DNA of 42,390 nucleotides from Clostridia bacterium (lineage in GTDB: Bacteria > Bacillota_A > Clostridia > UMGS1883 > HGM11501). This document shows, piece by piece, positions 1 through 6,781 of this stretch. The notes below the pieces were generated by a model. It was not told the origin of the DNA and searched no databases. It worked only from the letters and a program-made list of their open reading frames with translations. The position numbers and the translations under genes are program-made. Location of the stretch: the NCBI GenBank assembly GCA_017536285.1, contig JAFXHP010000083.1, forward strand, positions 1-42,390, written 5' to 3'. Position 1 is the first letter of the stretch; each line of letters opens with the position of its first letter.

Positions 1-35
1 ACTATTACACACACTAAACTTATAATCTTTTTCAT
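1..35 (-). CDS. 5' end of a gene leaving the window; start of a probable exported protein
   Basis: Only the first codons lie in the window. An ATG at 35-33 reads MKKIISLVCVIV before the left edge. Two lysines followed by a hydrophobic run look like the start of a signal peptide or lipoprotein leader. An AAGGAG ribosome site lies a few bases upstream, and a textbook sigmaA promoter sits at 67-95 on the same strand, so this start is well supported. The gene is divergent from the XRE repressor at 150-383 and shares its operators, so it is probably a repressor target. The function cannot be read from 11 codons. Confidence 0.6.
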   Translation of the reverse strand, partial: MKKIISLVCVI

Positions 36-66
36 TTTTTACACTCCTTTTTTATTATCTACCCAC

Positions 67-95
67 ATTATAGACGTTTTCCATCTAAATGTCAA
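67..95 (-). promoter_or_regulatory. sigmaA-type promoter for the leftward gene
   Basis: On the minus strand there is TTGACA (95-90), a 17-bp spacer and TATAAT (72-67), a perfect consensus match. One operator copy (71-87) fills the spacer and touches the -10 box, so bound repressor should exclude RNA polymerase. Confidence 0.8.
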
Positions 96-112
96 TAGAT
101 ATTTTCCGTCTA
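71..112. promoter_or_regulatory. Twin 17-bp operators, probably bound by the XRE repressor
   Basis: Two related 17-bp sites are seen: TAGACGTTTTCCATCTA (71-87) and TAGATATTTTCCGTCTA (96-112), 25 bp apart start to start. Together they give a consensus of TAGACG, 5 bp, CGTCTA, a 6-bp inverted repeat of the kind bound by a dimeric HTH_3 repressor. The left copy covers the -10 and spacer of the leftward promoter. The right copy abuts its -35 and overlaps the rightward -10 (TATAAT, 111-116). Both divergent promoters could therefore be controlled at once. That the adjacent XRE protein binds here is inferred. Confidence 0.7.
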
Positions 113-145
113 TAATATACTATAGAAAAATATAATAGGCGGTGG
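111..145 (+). promoter_or_regulatory. -10 element and ribosome site of the XRE gene
   Basis: TATAAT lies at 111-116 and a GGCGGTGG-type ribosome site ends 4 bases before the ATG at 150. No good -35 hexamer is found 16-18 bp upstream, so this promoter looks weaker than the divergent one. That fits an autorepressed regulator gene. Confidence 0.5.
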
Positions 146-149
146 TTTT

Positions 150-383
150 ATGCATATAAATATGACTCTTGGAGAAAAGGTACGACAGCTCAGAGAGGAT
201 ATGGATTTAACGCAAGGTGCGCTTGGCAAAGAGCTTGGAATAACTCAGCGAAAGGTTTCATATATCGAAAGCAATACCTACGAGCCAAGTTTATCTGACC
301 TTAAAGCAATATGCACATTTTTCGAAATCTCCGCAAACTACCTTTTGGGATTACCCGAAACATTAAAGCCATATAAAAAATAA
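150..383 (+). CDS. Small XRE-family (HTH_3) transcriptional repressor
   Basis: This 77-residue protein is almost entirely one Cro/C1-type helix-turn-helix domain (about residues 7-67). The recognition region is LTQGALGKELGITQRKVSYIE, here described as residues 20-40, followed by the typical tail in which SANYLLGL closes the domain. There is no sensor, peptidase or membrane domain, so it is a stand-alone DNA-binding dimer. It is transcribed away from a probable exported-protein gene and has twin operators in the shared 149-bp upstream region, which suggests autoregulation plus repression of that neighbour. A strong terminator follows directly, so it forms a single-gene transcript. The family call is firm; the target and signal are unknown. 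Confidence 0.88.
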   Translation: MHINMTLGEKVRQLREDMDLTQGALGKELGITQRKVSYIESNTYEPSLSDLKAICTFFEISANYLLGLPETLKPYKK

Positions 384-387
384 AATC

Positions 388-411
388 AAAAGACGGCAGT
401 TGCCGTCTTTT
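388..411 (+). terminator. Rho-independent terminator after the XRE gene
   Basis: The stem AAAAGACGGCA / TGCCGTCTTTT has a 2-base loop and continues into a T-rich run, immediately after the XRE stop codon. Confidence 0.85.
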
Positions 412-428
412 TTATTAGCTACCTCTTC

Positions 429-522
429 GGAACGACCAGGGCCGTTCCCTATATTTTTTGTAGGGGTGGGGCTTGCTCTACCTGAATAAAGCAGAGATTC
501 TTCGGCTTCGCCTCATAATGAC
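429..522. repeat. Non-coding stretch with REP-like palindromic fragments
   Basis: No gene is visible between 412 and 551. The stretch holds short palindrome pieces: GGAACG/CGTTCC arms at 429-448, a GC-rich GGGGTGGGGCTTGCTC segment at 463-478, and a motif of AGATTCTTCGGCTTCGCCTC type near 495-514. From memory, these resemble the degenerate intergenic repeats common in gut Clostridia genomes. A decayed RAYT transposase lies 4.5 kb away at 4984, which could be related. The repeat status needs other copies in the genome. Confidence 0.4.
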
Positions 523-551
523 CGGATGGTGAAATAAATCTCATTTATTTA

Positions 552-580
552 TTGAAATTTCTTTTTCTTTATTGTATAAT
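552..580 (+). promoter_or_regulatory. Promoter of the desulfurase-thiI-cinA operon
   Basis: TTGAAA (552-557), a 17-bp spacer and TATAAT (575-580). Transcription would begin near 587, which makes the first in-frame ATG (589) essentially leaderless and favours the TTG start at 613. Confidence 0.75.
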
Positions 581-612
581 ATAAGGTAATGCAAAAAGAA
601 AGGATGTTTCCT

Positions 613-1728
613 TTGATTTATCTTGATAACAGTGCTACGACAAAGCCGTCGGAATCTGCCGTAAAAGCTTCCATCCGTATGATGGAAGAGGAATTTGGAA
701 ACCCCTCCTCCCGCTATACTTTGGGGCTTTCGTCTGAGCGTATACTTAATGAAGCAAGGGCATCTGTTGCCTCATCACTTCACACCAATGCGAAAAATAT
801 AATATTCACCTCAGGAGGAACTGAAAGCGATAATCTTGCCATCTTAGGCGGTGCCAACATAAAGGCTGGAAAAAGAATTGTCACCACGGCAATTGAGCAC
901 GATGCGGTTAAAAATGCATTTATGCATCTTGAAGGTATGGGCTTTGAAGTGCTCTTCGTAGAACCCGAAGAAGACGGAAGCGTAAAGACGGAAAAAATAT
1001 TAGATGCCGTTAACGACAAGACATCACTTGTCAGCGTTATGCATGTCAACAACGAAACGGGAGCTATTCTCCCGATAGAAAAGCTGGCTCCTATGATAAA
1101 GCGTAAAGCACCGAGGGCTCTTTTCCATGTGGATGCGGTGCAGTCCTACGGAAAAATTGACCTTTATCCTGCCAAGTGGGGCATTGACTTACTTACCGTA
1201 AGCAGTCACAAGGTACACGGCCCAAAGGGCGTAGGTGCATTATATAAAGGTGACAAGGTTACAAGTCTTAAGTCCATCGTTTTCGGTGGCGGACAGGAAG
1301 GAAACATTCGCTCCGGCACAGAAAATATGATAGGAATTGCAGGCTTTGGTGCTGCGGCAAAGGAAATCAATCCCGGTGAGCATTACGAGCGTATGGCACA
1401 GCTAAAAAAAGACTTTGCAGAAAAACTTTTAAGTCTCCCCGATGTTTACTTAAACGGAAACCTCGTTTCTTCTGTTCCCTATGTATTAAACGTATCCTTT
1501 AAGGGAATCCGCTCGGAAATAATGCTTAATGCACTTTCCGAAGAAGGCATTTATGTAAGCTCGGGTTCCGCATGTGCAAAGGGTGCAAAGGGCAGTTCCA
1601 CTTTGGCCGCCATGAACGTACCCTTCCCGGATAACGCAATACGTTTCAGCTTTTCAAAGCACACAACTGCCGAGGAACTTGAAGAAACATACCAAACTAT
1701 AATAAAGAAACTGGAGATATTAAGATGA
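613..1728 (+). CDS. Cysteine desulfurase (NifS/IscS-type, PLP-dependent)
   Basis: The enzyme removes sulfur from L-cysteine to give alanine and an enzyme-bound persulfide. Seen: the N-terminal IYLDNSATT motif; the EHDAV histidine that stacks on PLP (about residue 96); SSHKVHGPKG with the PLP lysine (about 200); and the SSGSACAKG loop with the persulfide cysteine (about 321). Length is 371 residues, normal for the family. I chose the TTG at 613. It gives the family's usual beginning, has an AAAGAAAGGA ribosome site at a good distance, and the promoter leaves the upstream ATGs at 589 and 604 without room for a leader. The stop overlaps thiI by 4 bp (ATGA), so the most likely acceptor of its sulfur is ThiI, as with the Bacillus desulfurase paired with ThiI. 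Confidence 0.93.
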   Translation: MIYLDNSATTKPSESAVKASIRMMEEEFGNPSSRYTLGLSSERILNEARASVASSLHTNAKNIIFTSGGTESDNLAILGGANIKAGKRIVTTAIEHDAVKNAFMHLEGMGFEVLFVEPEEDGSVKTEKILDAVNDKTSLVSVMHVNNETGAILPIEKLAPMIKRKAPRALFHVDAVQSYGKIDLYPAKWGIDLLTVSSHKVHGPKGVGALYKGDKVTSLKSIVFGGGQEGNIRSGTENMIGIAGFGAAAKEINPGEHYERMAQLKKDFAEKLLSLPDVYLNGNLVSSVPYVLNVSFKGIRSEIMLNALSEEGIYVSSGSACAKGAKGSSTLAAMNVPFPDNAIRFSFSKHTTAEELEETYQTIIKKLEILR

Positions 1729-2897
1729 GAGAAATGATACTTGCCAAGACAGGCGAACTTATATTAAAGGGCGGAAACCGCCGTCGTTTTCAGGATATGC
1801 TTAAGGGTAATATGAAGCGTAGCCTTAAAACCGTGGGCGACTTTCAAATTTACGATCAGCAGGCAACGGTTTATGTTCTTCCCGAAAAGGAGGATGACAT
1901 TGACGAAATGGTAGGCCGCCTTTCCAAAGTTTTCGGAATTGTAAACCTTTCCCGAGCAGGCATAATCGAAAAAGATATGGAAAAGATTATGAACTTTGCT
2001 CCCGAATATTTAAGCGATGCCCTTATGGGCGTTAACACCTTCAAGGTTGAGTCACGCCGTGCGGACAAGTCCTTCCCCTATAAGTCCCCTGAAATTTCCG
2101 CAATGGTGGGCGGTGCACTTCTTGATGCCTTCCCCCATCTTACGGTTGACGTGATAAATCCCGACGTGGTTGTACGCGTTGAAGTAAGAGATACCGACGC
2201 CTTCGTTTACGCCGGAAGAATAAAGGCTGCAGGCGGTATGCCCACAGGCACAAACGGAAGAGCAATGCTTCTTTTATCAGGCGGTATCGACAGCCCCGTC
2301 GCAGGACATATGATTGCAAAGCGCGGCGTTTACGTTGAGGGAATACACTTCTTCAGCTATCCTTATACAGGCGAAAAGGCAAAGGAAAAGGTTTTAACCT
2401 TAGCTGACCGCATTGCGGACTATACAGGAAGTATGCCTCTTCACATTGTTCCCTTCACCGAAGCACAGCTTGCCATCCGTGATAACTGTCCTTCTGAGCA
2501 CATGACATTAATCATGCGAAGAATGATGATGAAAATAGCAAACGAGGTTGCTAAAAAGAGAGAGTGTCAGGGACTTATCACAGGCGAATCCATCGGCCAG
2601 GTTGCAAGCCAGACGGTTTGGGCACTGGGCGTTACAGATTCGGTTACGGACATTCCCGTTTTCCGTCCCTGCATAGGTATGGACAAGGATGAAATTGTTC
2701 AGATTGCAAGAAAAATCGACACCTTCGAAACCTCCATTCTTCCCTATGAGGATTGCTGTACGGTGTTTACACCCAAGCACCCAACAACACGTCCCAACAT
2801 TGAAAATATATTAAAGAGCGAAAGCCACATTCCCTTTGACGAGCTTTGTCAGAAAGCCATCGAAGGAATTGAGACGATAAACATAAGAAAATATTAA
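1725..2897 (+). CDS. thiI: tRNA 4-thiouridine synthase ThiI
   Basis: ThiI adenylates U8 of tRNA and transfers sulfur to make 4-thiouridine; in some bacteria it also serves thiamine thiazole synthesis. The sequence shows a ferredoxin-like/THUMP N-terminal half (to about residue 165) and then the PP-loop SGGIDSP (185-191), which binds ATP. It ends near residue 390 without the C-terminal rhodanese domain of the E. coli protein. This is the short Gram-positive form, in which the dedicated desulfurase supplies sulfur. A CC pair occurs in the EDCCTVFTPKHP segment near the C-terminus. It is translationally coupled to the desulfurase (4-bp overlap) and followed 20 bp later by cinA. Confidence 0.95.
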   Translation: MREMILAKTGELILKGGNRRRFQDMLKGNMKRSLKTVGDFQIYDQQATVYVLPEKEDDIDEMVGRLSKVFGIVNLSRAGIIEKDMEKIMNFAPEYLSDALMGVNTFKVESRRADKSFPYKSPEISAMVGGALLDAFPHLTVDVINPDVVVRVEVRDTDAFVYAGRIKAAGGMPTGTNGRAMLLLSGGIDSPVAGHMIAKRGVYVEGIHFFSYPYTGEKAKEKVLTLADRIADYTGSMPLHIVPFTEAQLAIRDNCPSEHMTLIMRRMMMKIANEVAKKRECQGLITGESIGQVASQTVWALGVTDSVTDIPVFRPCIGMDKDEIVQIARKIDTFETSILPYEDCCTVFTPKHPTTRPNIENILKSESHIPFDELCQKAIEGIETINIRKY

Positions 2898-2917
2898 TCT
2901 TGAGAGGATTGACTTAC

Positions 2918-4159
2918 ATGAACGCTGAAATACTCGCAATCGGAACCGAGCTTTTAATGGGGCAAATTGCAAACACCAATGCCCAGTTTATCACAGCAAG
3001 GCTTTCCGAGCTTGGATTGAATGTCCACTATCACACGGTTGTGGGCGACAATGCAGAAAGATTGAAGGAATCCCTTGACCTTGCCTTTAAAAGAAGCGAC
3101 TGTGTTATTATGACAGGCGGTCTTGGTCCCACATATGACGATATGACAAAGGAAACCGTGGCAGAATATTTTAATATGCCCCTTAAGATGGATGAAGCGG
3201 CACTTTCTCAGATTACGGAATATTTCAAAAGCCGCGGACGGGAAATGACACCTTCAAACGCAAAACAGGCACTTATCCCCGAAGGTGCAGTTACTTTATA
3301 TAACAAGTTCGGCACCGCCCCGGGTGTACTGATTGAAAAGGACGGCAAAATTGCTGTTATGATGCCCGGTCCTCCCCGCGAAATGAAGCCTATGTTTACG
3401 GAATATTTAATTCCTTTTTTCGAGGAAAAGAGCGGCGTTACCGTAAAGTCGGACTTTATAAGAATTTTCGGTATGGGCGAAGCTGAGGCAGAGAAAAAAA
3501 TCGCTCACTTGACATCATCAAGCAATCCCACCGTTGCCCCCTATGTAAATCCCGGGGAGCTTTCTTTAAGAATAAGCGCAAGGGCTAAAACAAAGGACGA
3601 AGCAGAGGCTTTGATTGCTCCCGTAAAGAAGGAAATTTACGAAATTTTCGGCGATTTAATTTACGGCGAAGGGCTCACCTATTCCCTGCCTCAATGCATT
3701 CTTGATTTGCTCCGCAAAAAAAAGCTTACCTTTGCATCTGCCGAAAGCTGTACCGGCGGTATGATTGCCTCGGCAATAACAGACCTTTCGGGCTCCTCCG
3801 AGGTGTTTTTATACGGTGCCGTTACCTATGCAAATTCTGCCAAGGTAAATGCCTTGGGCGTCTCTCCCGAAACACTTGAAAAATGCGGTGCAGTATCGGA
3901 AGAGACCGTGCTTCAGATGGCAAAGGGTGTCCGCCTTAAAGCAGGCAGTGACATCGGAGTTTCCACCAGCGGTATCGCAGGGCCCACAGGCGGCACTCCC
4001 GATAAGCCCGTAGGTACGGTATGGATTGCAATTTCCACAAAAAGGTGCGAAAAAGCCTTTAAGCTTTTCATTCCCGGTGCAAGAGACCGCGTGAGAAATT
4101 CGGCAATGCTTCACGTTTACGATCTTATAAGAAGAACAATAAAGGAGGATTTGGTATGA
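2918..4159 (+). CDS. cinA: CinA-family protein (nucleotide hydrolase / NMN deamidase)
   Basis: A 413-residue, two-domain protein. The N-terminal MoCF-like domain begins AEILAIGTELLMG and contains TGGLGPTYDD. It corresponds to the COG1058 module that hydrolyses ADP-ribose-type pyrophosphates. The C-terminal domain (from about residue 255) carries ASAESCTGGMIASAITD and TSGIAGPTGG, the nicotinamide-nucleotide amidohydrolase (PncC) module. A longer reading frame opens at a TTG (2900), but the ATG at 2918 has a GAGAGGA ribosome site and matches the family N-terminus. It lies in the desulfurase-thiI operon and its stop overlaps the next gene. Its role is probably NAD-metabolite recycling. Despite its name, nothing here links it to competence, and recA lies 10 kb away. 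Confidence 0.93.
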   Translation: MNAEILAIGTELLMGQIANTNAQFITARLSELGLNVHYHTVVGDNAERLKESLDLAFKRSDCVIMTGGLGPTYDDMTKETVAEYFNMPLKMDEAALSQITEYFKSRGREMTPSNAKQALIPEGAVTLYNKFGTAPGVLIEKDGKIAVMMPGPPREMKPMFTEYLIPFFEEKSGVTVKSDFIRIFGMGEAEAEKKIAHLTSSSNPTVAPYVNPGELSLRISARAKTKDEAEALIAPVKKEIYEIFGDLIYGEGLTYSLPQCILDLLRKKKLTFASAESCTGGMIASAITDLSGSSEVFLYGAVTYANSAKVNALGVSPETLEKCGAVSEETVLQMAKGVRLKAGSDIGVSTSGIAGPTGGTPDKPVGTVWIAISTKRCEKAFKLFIPGARDRVRNSAMLHVYDLIRRTIKEDLV

Positions 4160-4971
4160 TGATTAATTTATGGAAAAAGGAAAACATTCCGCTTTATAAA
4201 GAAGAATTCGGTCAGATTCCCGTAATGGAGCCGTTTTTGATTGATTCGGATAAACCCCTTGGCACCGTAATCATTTTCCCCGGCGGAGGATATCACCATT
4301 TATCACTGGAAAACGAAGGCTCAAAAATTGCCGAATTTTATAACAATAACGGCTTTAATGCCTTTGTTGTAACCTACCGCCTTAGCCCCTACAACCATCC
4401 CGCAATGCTTTACGATGCCCTTCGTGCCATCCGATATGTCCGCTATCACGCGAAGGAATACAACGTAAATCCCGACCAGATAGCAATCCTCGGCTTTTCC
4501 GCAGGCGGTCATCTGGCGTCATCCTTACTCACCCATTACGATTTTGAAGTTGAGGCAAAGGATGAAATTGATGAAGTTTCCGCCCGTCCCAACGGTGCGA
4601 TTCTTTGCTACGGCGTGCTTTCATTAAGCAGTAAGTATACCCACATCGGCTCAAGAAAAAATCTTTTATCCGATTATCCCGGTGACGAATATATGGCACT
4701 TTCGGACTTTTTATCGGCAGAAAAGCAGGTTAACCCGGAAACCCCGCCCACATTTTTGTGGCATACGGCAGCCGATCCCGTGGTTCCTGTTTCCAACAGC
4801 ATTGATATGGCAAAGGCACTTTCCGAAAACAAAATTCCCTTCGAATTACATATCTATCCCACAGGCGGTCACGGTATGGGGCTTGCTCCCCAAAAGCCTC
4901 ACGCATCAAGCTGGGCCAATTTAAGTGCCGCATGGTTAAAGGATGAACTGGAATTCGACTTTAAGGGGTAA
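4156..4971 (+). CDS. Alpha/beta-hydrolase fold esterase (acetyl-xylan-esterase-like)
   Basis: A 271-residue cytoplasmic alpha/beta hydrolase of the small esterase type often annotated as acetylxylan esterase or BD-FAE-like. Seen: the oxyanion-hole motif PGGGYHHLS (about 42-50), the nucleophile elbow GFSAGG with Ser115, the acid Asp207 in TAADPVVP, and His239 in GGHGMG. All three catalytic residues are present. No signal peptide is seen, so the substrate is probably an imported small ester such as an acetylated oligosaccharide. That is family-level inference. The start has a strong AAAGGAGG site and overlaps the cinA stop by 4 bp, making this the last gene of the four-gene operon. Confidence 0.85.
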   Translation: MMINLWKKENIPLYKEEFGQIPVMEPFLIDSDKPLGTVIIFPGGGYHHLSLENEGSKIAEFYNNNGFNAFVVTYRLSPYNHPAMLYDALRAIRYVRYHAKEYNVNPDQIAILGFSAGGHLASSLLTHYDFEVEAKDEIDEVSARPNGAILCYGVLSLSSKYTHIGSRKNLLSDYPGDEYMALSDFLSAEKQVNPETPPTFLWHTAADPVVPVSNSIDMAKALSENKIPFELHIYPTGGHGMGLAPQKPHASSWANLSAAWLKDELEFDFKG

Positions 4972-4983
4972 AGTATGAGTTAG

Positions 4984-5100
4984 GAGCTTCCTCGCCTTAA
5001 AAATTATGATTATAGCTCTCCCTGCAGCTATTTTATTACCATTTTCACAGAAAATCGAAAAAATTATTTTGGAGACGGATTAATTGACGACAGCACATTC
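4984..5100 (+). pseudogene. Remnant of a RAYT / IS200-like Y1 transposase
   Basis: An ATG-AGT pair at 4975 is followed at once by TAG. The same frame then reads ELPRLKNYDYSSPCSYFIT and continues with an IFTENRKNYFG-type segment. This matches, from memory, the N-terminus of REP-associated tyrosine transposases (R-L-x-N-Y-D-Y-S...Y-F-I-T-I-x-T-x-x-R). The match fades after about 40 codons. The HUH histidine pair and the catalytic tyrosine are missing, so the gene is truncated and dead. The frame runs open to 5196 only by passing through a terminator. A REP-like hairpin lies just downstream, as expected for RAYT/REP pairs. Confidence 0.6.
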
Positions 5101-5117
5101 ACCTTAAATGTCGGAGG

Positions 5118-5134
5118 GGCGAACTTTGTTCGCC
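5118..5134. repeat. REP-like hairpin next to the RAYT remnant
   Basis: A perfect 7-bp palindrome GGCGAAC / GTTCGCC with a TTT loop, preceded by a GGAGGG run. There is no T-tract, so it is not a terminator. Its position directly beside the transposase remnant suggests a REP element. Confidence 0.5.
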
Positions 5135-5149
5135 AGAATAAAATGCATA

Positions 5150-5179
5150 AAAGCATCGAAGCGAAAGCTTCGATGCTTT
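5150..5179. terminator. Bidirectional terminator between convergent genes
   Basis: A 13-bp stem AAAGCATCGAAGC / GCTTCGATGCTTT with a GAAA tetraloop and A/T tracts on both sides. It serves the hydrolase operon on the plus strand and the DUF805 gene on the minus strand. Confidence 0.85.
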
Positions 5180-5182
5180 TTA

Positions 5183-5707
5183 TTATTTATATCTAGGATC
5201 GGGGCCGTATTTGTTTTCTCCTGCCTGAGGTTCAAGTGCACAAAGAACTAAAACTACTATCATTCCTACATCTGGAATTAAAGAGAGCAAATAAAACCAT
5301 CCGCTTTTCCCGGTATCGTGAAGCCTTCTGATATGAAGGGCAATACGGGGAATCATAGTCGAAAGTACATATAAAACTGCCAGAAGAGCAACAAGCATTC
5401 CTGCAATTCCTATTCCGTCGCTTTCAAGGGCTAATGCCAGTGAAAGCATAACTATATAGATAACTCCGAAGATCACTGCAATTATAAAATCCATAAGATA
5501 TGCATACCAGAATTCACTCCTGGAGCTTCTTCCGCCAAACTCAGAATATCTTTTAAGCATCTCCATATAAGCTGTAAACAGATTGAATTTTCTAGGTGTA
5601 GCCGTCCCCCCTGAATCTCCCCCATTCTCAATAATATCCTGTCCGCAATACGGGCATACCGCCAGACCTTTCTCCACATCTCTTCCGCATTTTGTACAAT
5701 AACTCAT
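5183..5707 (-). CDS. Zinc-ribbon plus DUF805 membrane protein
   Basis: 174 residues. The first 25 hold a zinc ribbon: YCTKCG, then CPYCG (two CxxC knuckles). The rest matches DUF805, an integral-membrane domain of unknown function. It has the characteristic GRSSRSEFWYAYL entry, three to four hydrophobic helices (about 67-90, 96-118, 143-162) and the signature RRLHDTGKSGWFYLLSLIP. I chose the ATG at 5707, because the GAAAGGGAG site is correctly spaced for it and an upstream GTG is not. It is the last gene of the minus-strand operon starting at 11539, 19 bp after the RsmH paralog. DUF805 proteins are widespread housekeeping or stress membrane proteins, so a tie to the STAND gene is not assured. 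Confidence 0.85.
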   Translation of the reverse strand: MSYCTKCGRDVEKGLAVCPYCGQDIIENGGDSGGTATPRKFNLFTAYMEMLKRYSEFGGRSSRSEFWYAYLMDFIIAVIFGVIYIVMLSLALALESDGIGIAGMLVALLAVLYVLSTMIPRIALHIRRLHDTGKSGWFYLLSLIPDVGMIVVLVLCALEPQAGENKYGPDPRYK

Positions 5708-5726
5708 TATACACACTCCCTTTCTT

Positions 5727-6758
5727 CTATTTTTTAGCCCAGCGCATTTTGGTGGATTTTGCTCTGGGATTTCTGAAGCATTCTTCTCCCGATGGACGTA
5801 TTACATCCTCGGAAATTTCGGAAAATACGCCTTCTTTCAGGTACTTCTTAAATGCCTTTTTCACCAGGCGGTCTTCTCCCGAATGGAAAGTTAAAACCGC
5901 AACTCTTCCCTTGTCACTCATAACCGAAGGGAGTTTTTCAAGGAAGGAATAAAGCACTTCAAACTCGGAGTTAACATCTATACGAAGTGCCTGAAATGTC
6001 CTTTGACAACTCTTCTTAACCGCATCTTCCCTTTCTTTTTTAGGAAGGAAGGAAAGAGCCTTTTCAATTATTTTTCTAAGGTCGGTGGTTGTTTCAATAC
6101 TTCCTCCCAAAGAATATGTTTTAATTATTTCTTCCGCAATTTCTTCGGCATAAGGCTCGTCGGAATTTTCAATAAGCATCCCGATTATTTCATCCTCCGA
6201 AAGCTCAGCTAATCTCTCTGCCGCACTAACTCCGCTGCTCTGGTCAAGCCTTAAATCAAGAGGGCCGTCAATTTTATAGGAAAATCCACGTTCCGGATTA
6301 TCTATCTGCATGGATGATACACCAAGGTCTGCCAATATAAAGTCAAACTTTTCCCCATCGGATACTTTATCCAAATCTGCAAAGTTCATATTTTTAATTG
6401 TTAGAATTTCTTCGCCATATCCTTTTTCGAAAAGCCGTGCTTTTGTTTTGGCCGATTCTTCCCTGTCAACATCTGTAGCATACATTCTTCCCTGCCCTTT
6501 AAGACACTCCATCATTTTTTCCGTATGGCCGCCATAGCCCAACGTTGCATCGTATCCTGTTTCTCCGGGTTCTATTTTAAGAAAATCGAGAATCTCATCA
6601 ACCATTATGGATATGTGCATTCCCGCAGGAGTTTTCCCCTTGCTGATGATTTTTTCTATATCGTCCTTGTATTTTTCAGGCTGATGCTCTTTATATTTTT
6701 CAGAAAACTTTTTCGGGTGTGTTCCTTTATATCGCACTCTTCTTTTATGTTCTTCCAT
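5727..6758 (-). CDS. RsmH (MraW)-like SAM methyltransferase, second paralog
   Basis: 343 residues, clearly of the RsmH family, which N4-methylates C1402 of 16S rRNA. Seen: TLGYGGHTEKM (SAM-binding motif), ADLGVSSMQID, GFSYKIDGPLDLRLD, CQRTFQALRIDVNSE and TFHSGEDRLVKK. It differs from the canonical copy at 27676-28602 in three ways. It has a basic extension of about 55 residues beginning RVRYKGTHPKKFSEKYKE. It has HSGED instead of HSLED. It lacks the Cys-rich insertion. Such divergent second copies are known in Clostridia but their substrate is not established, so I do not call it rsmH. The start at 6758 has an AAAGGGGG site 7 bp upstream, better than the ATG at 6776. It lies 23 bp after the STAND gene with no terminator between them. 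Confidence 0.85.
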   Translation of the reverse strand: MEEHKRRVRYKGTHPKKFSEKYKEHQPEKYKDDIEKIISKGKTPAGMHISIMVDEILDFLKIEPGETGYDATLGYGGHTEKMMECLKGQGRMYATDVDREESAKTKARLFEKGYGEEILTIKNMNFADLDKVSDGEKFDFILADLGVSSMQIDNPERGFSYKIDGPLDLRLDQSSGVSAAERLAELSEDEIIGMLIENSDEPYAEEIAEEIIKTYSLGGSIETTTDLRKIIEKALSFLPKKEREDAVKKSCQRTFQALRIDVNSEFEVLYSFLEKLPSVMSDKGRVAVLTFHSGEDRLVKKAFKKYLKEGVFSEISEDVIRPSGEECFRNPRAKSTKMRWAKK

Positions 6759-6781
6759 CTGTTTGCCCCCTTTCATAAAGA

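Noticed and set aside
5149..5196. Continuation of the RAYT remnant frame to a stop at 5196
   Set aside because: This part is the bidirectional terminator. The open frame is accidental and has no transposase similarity.
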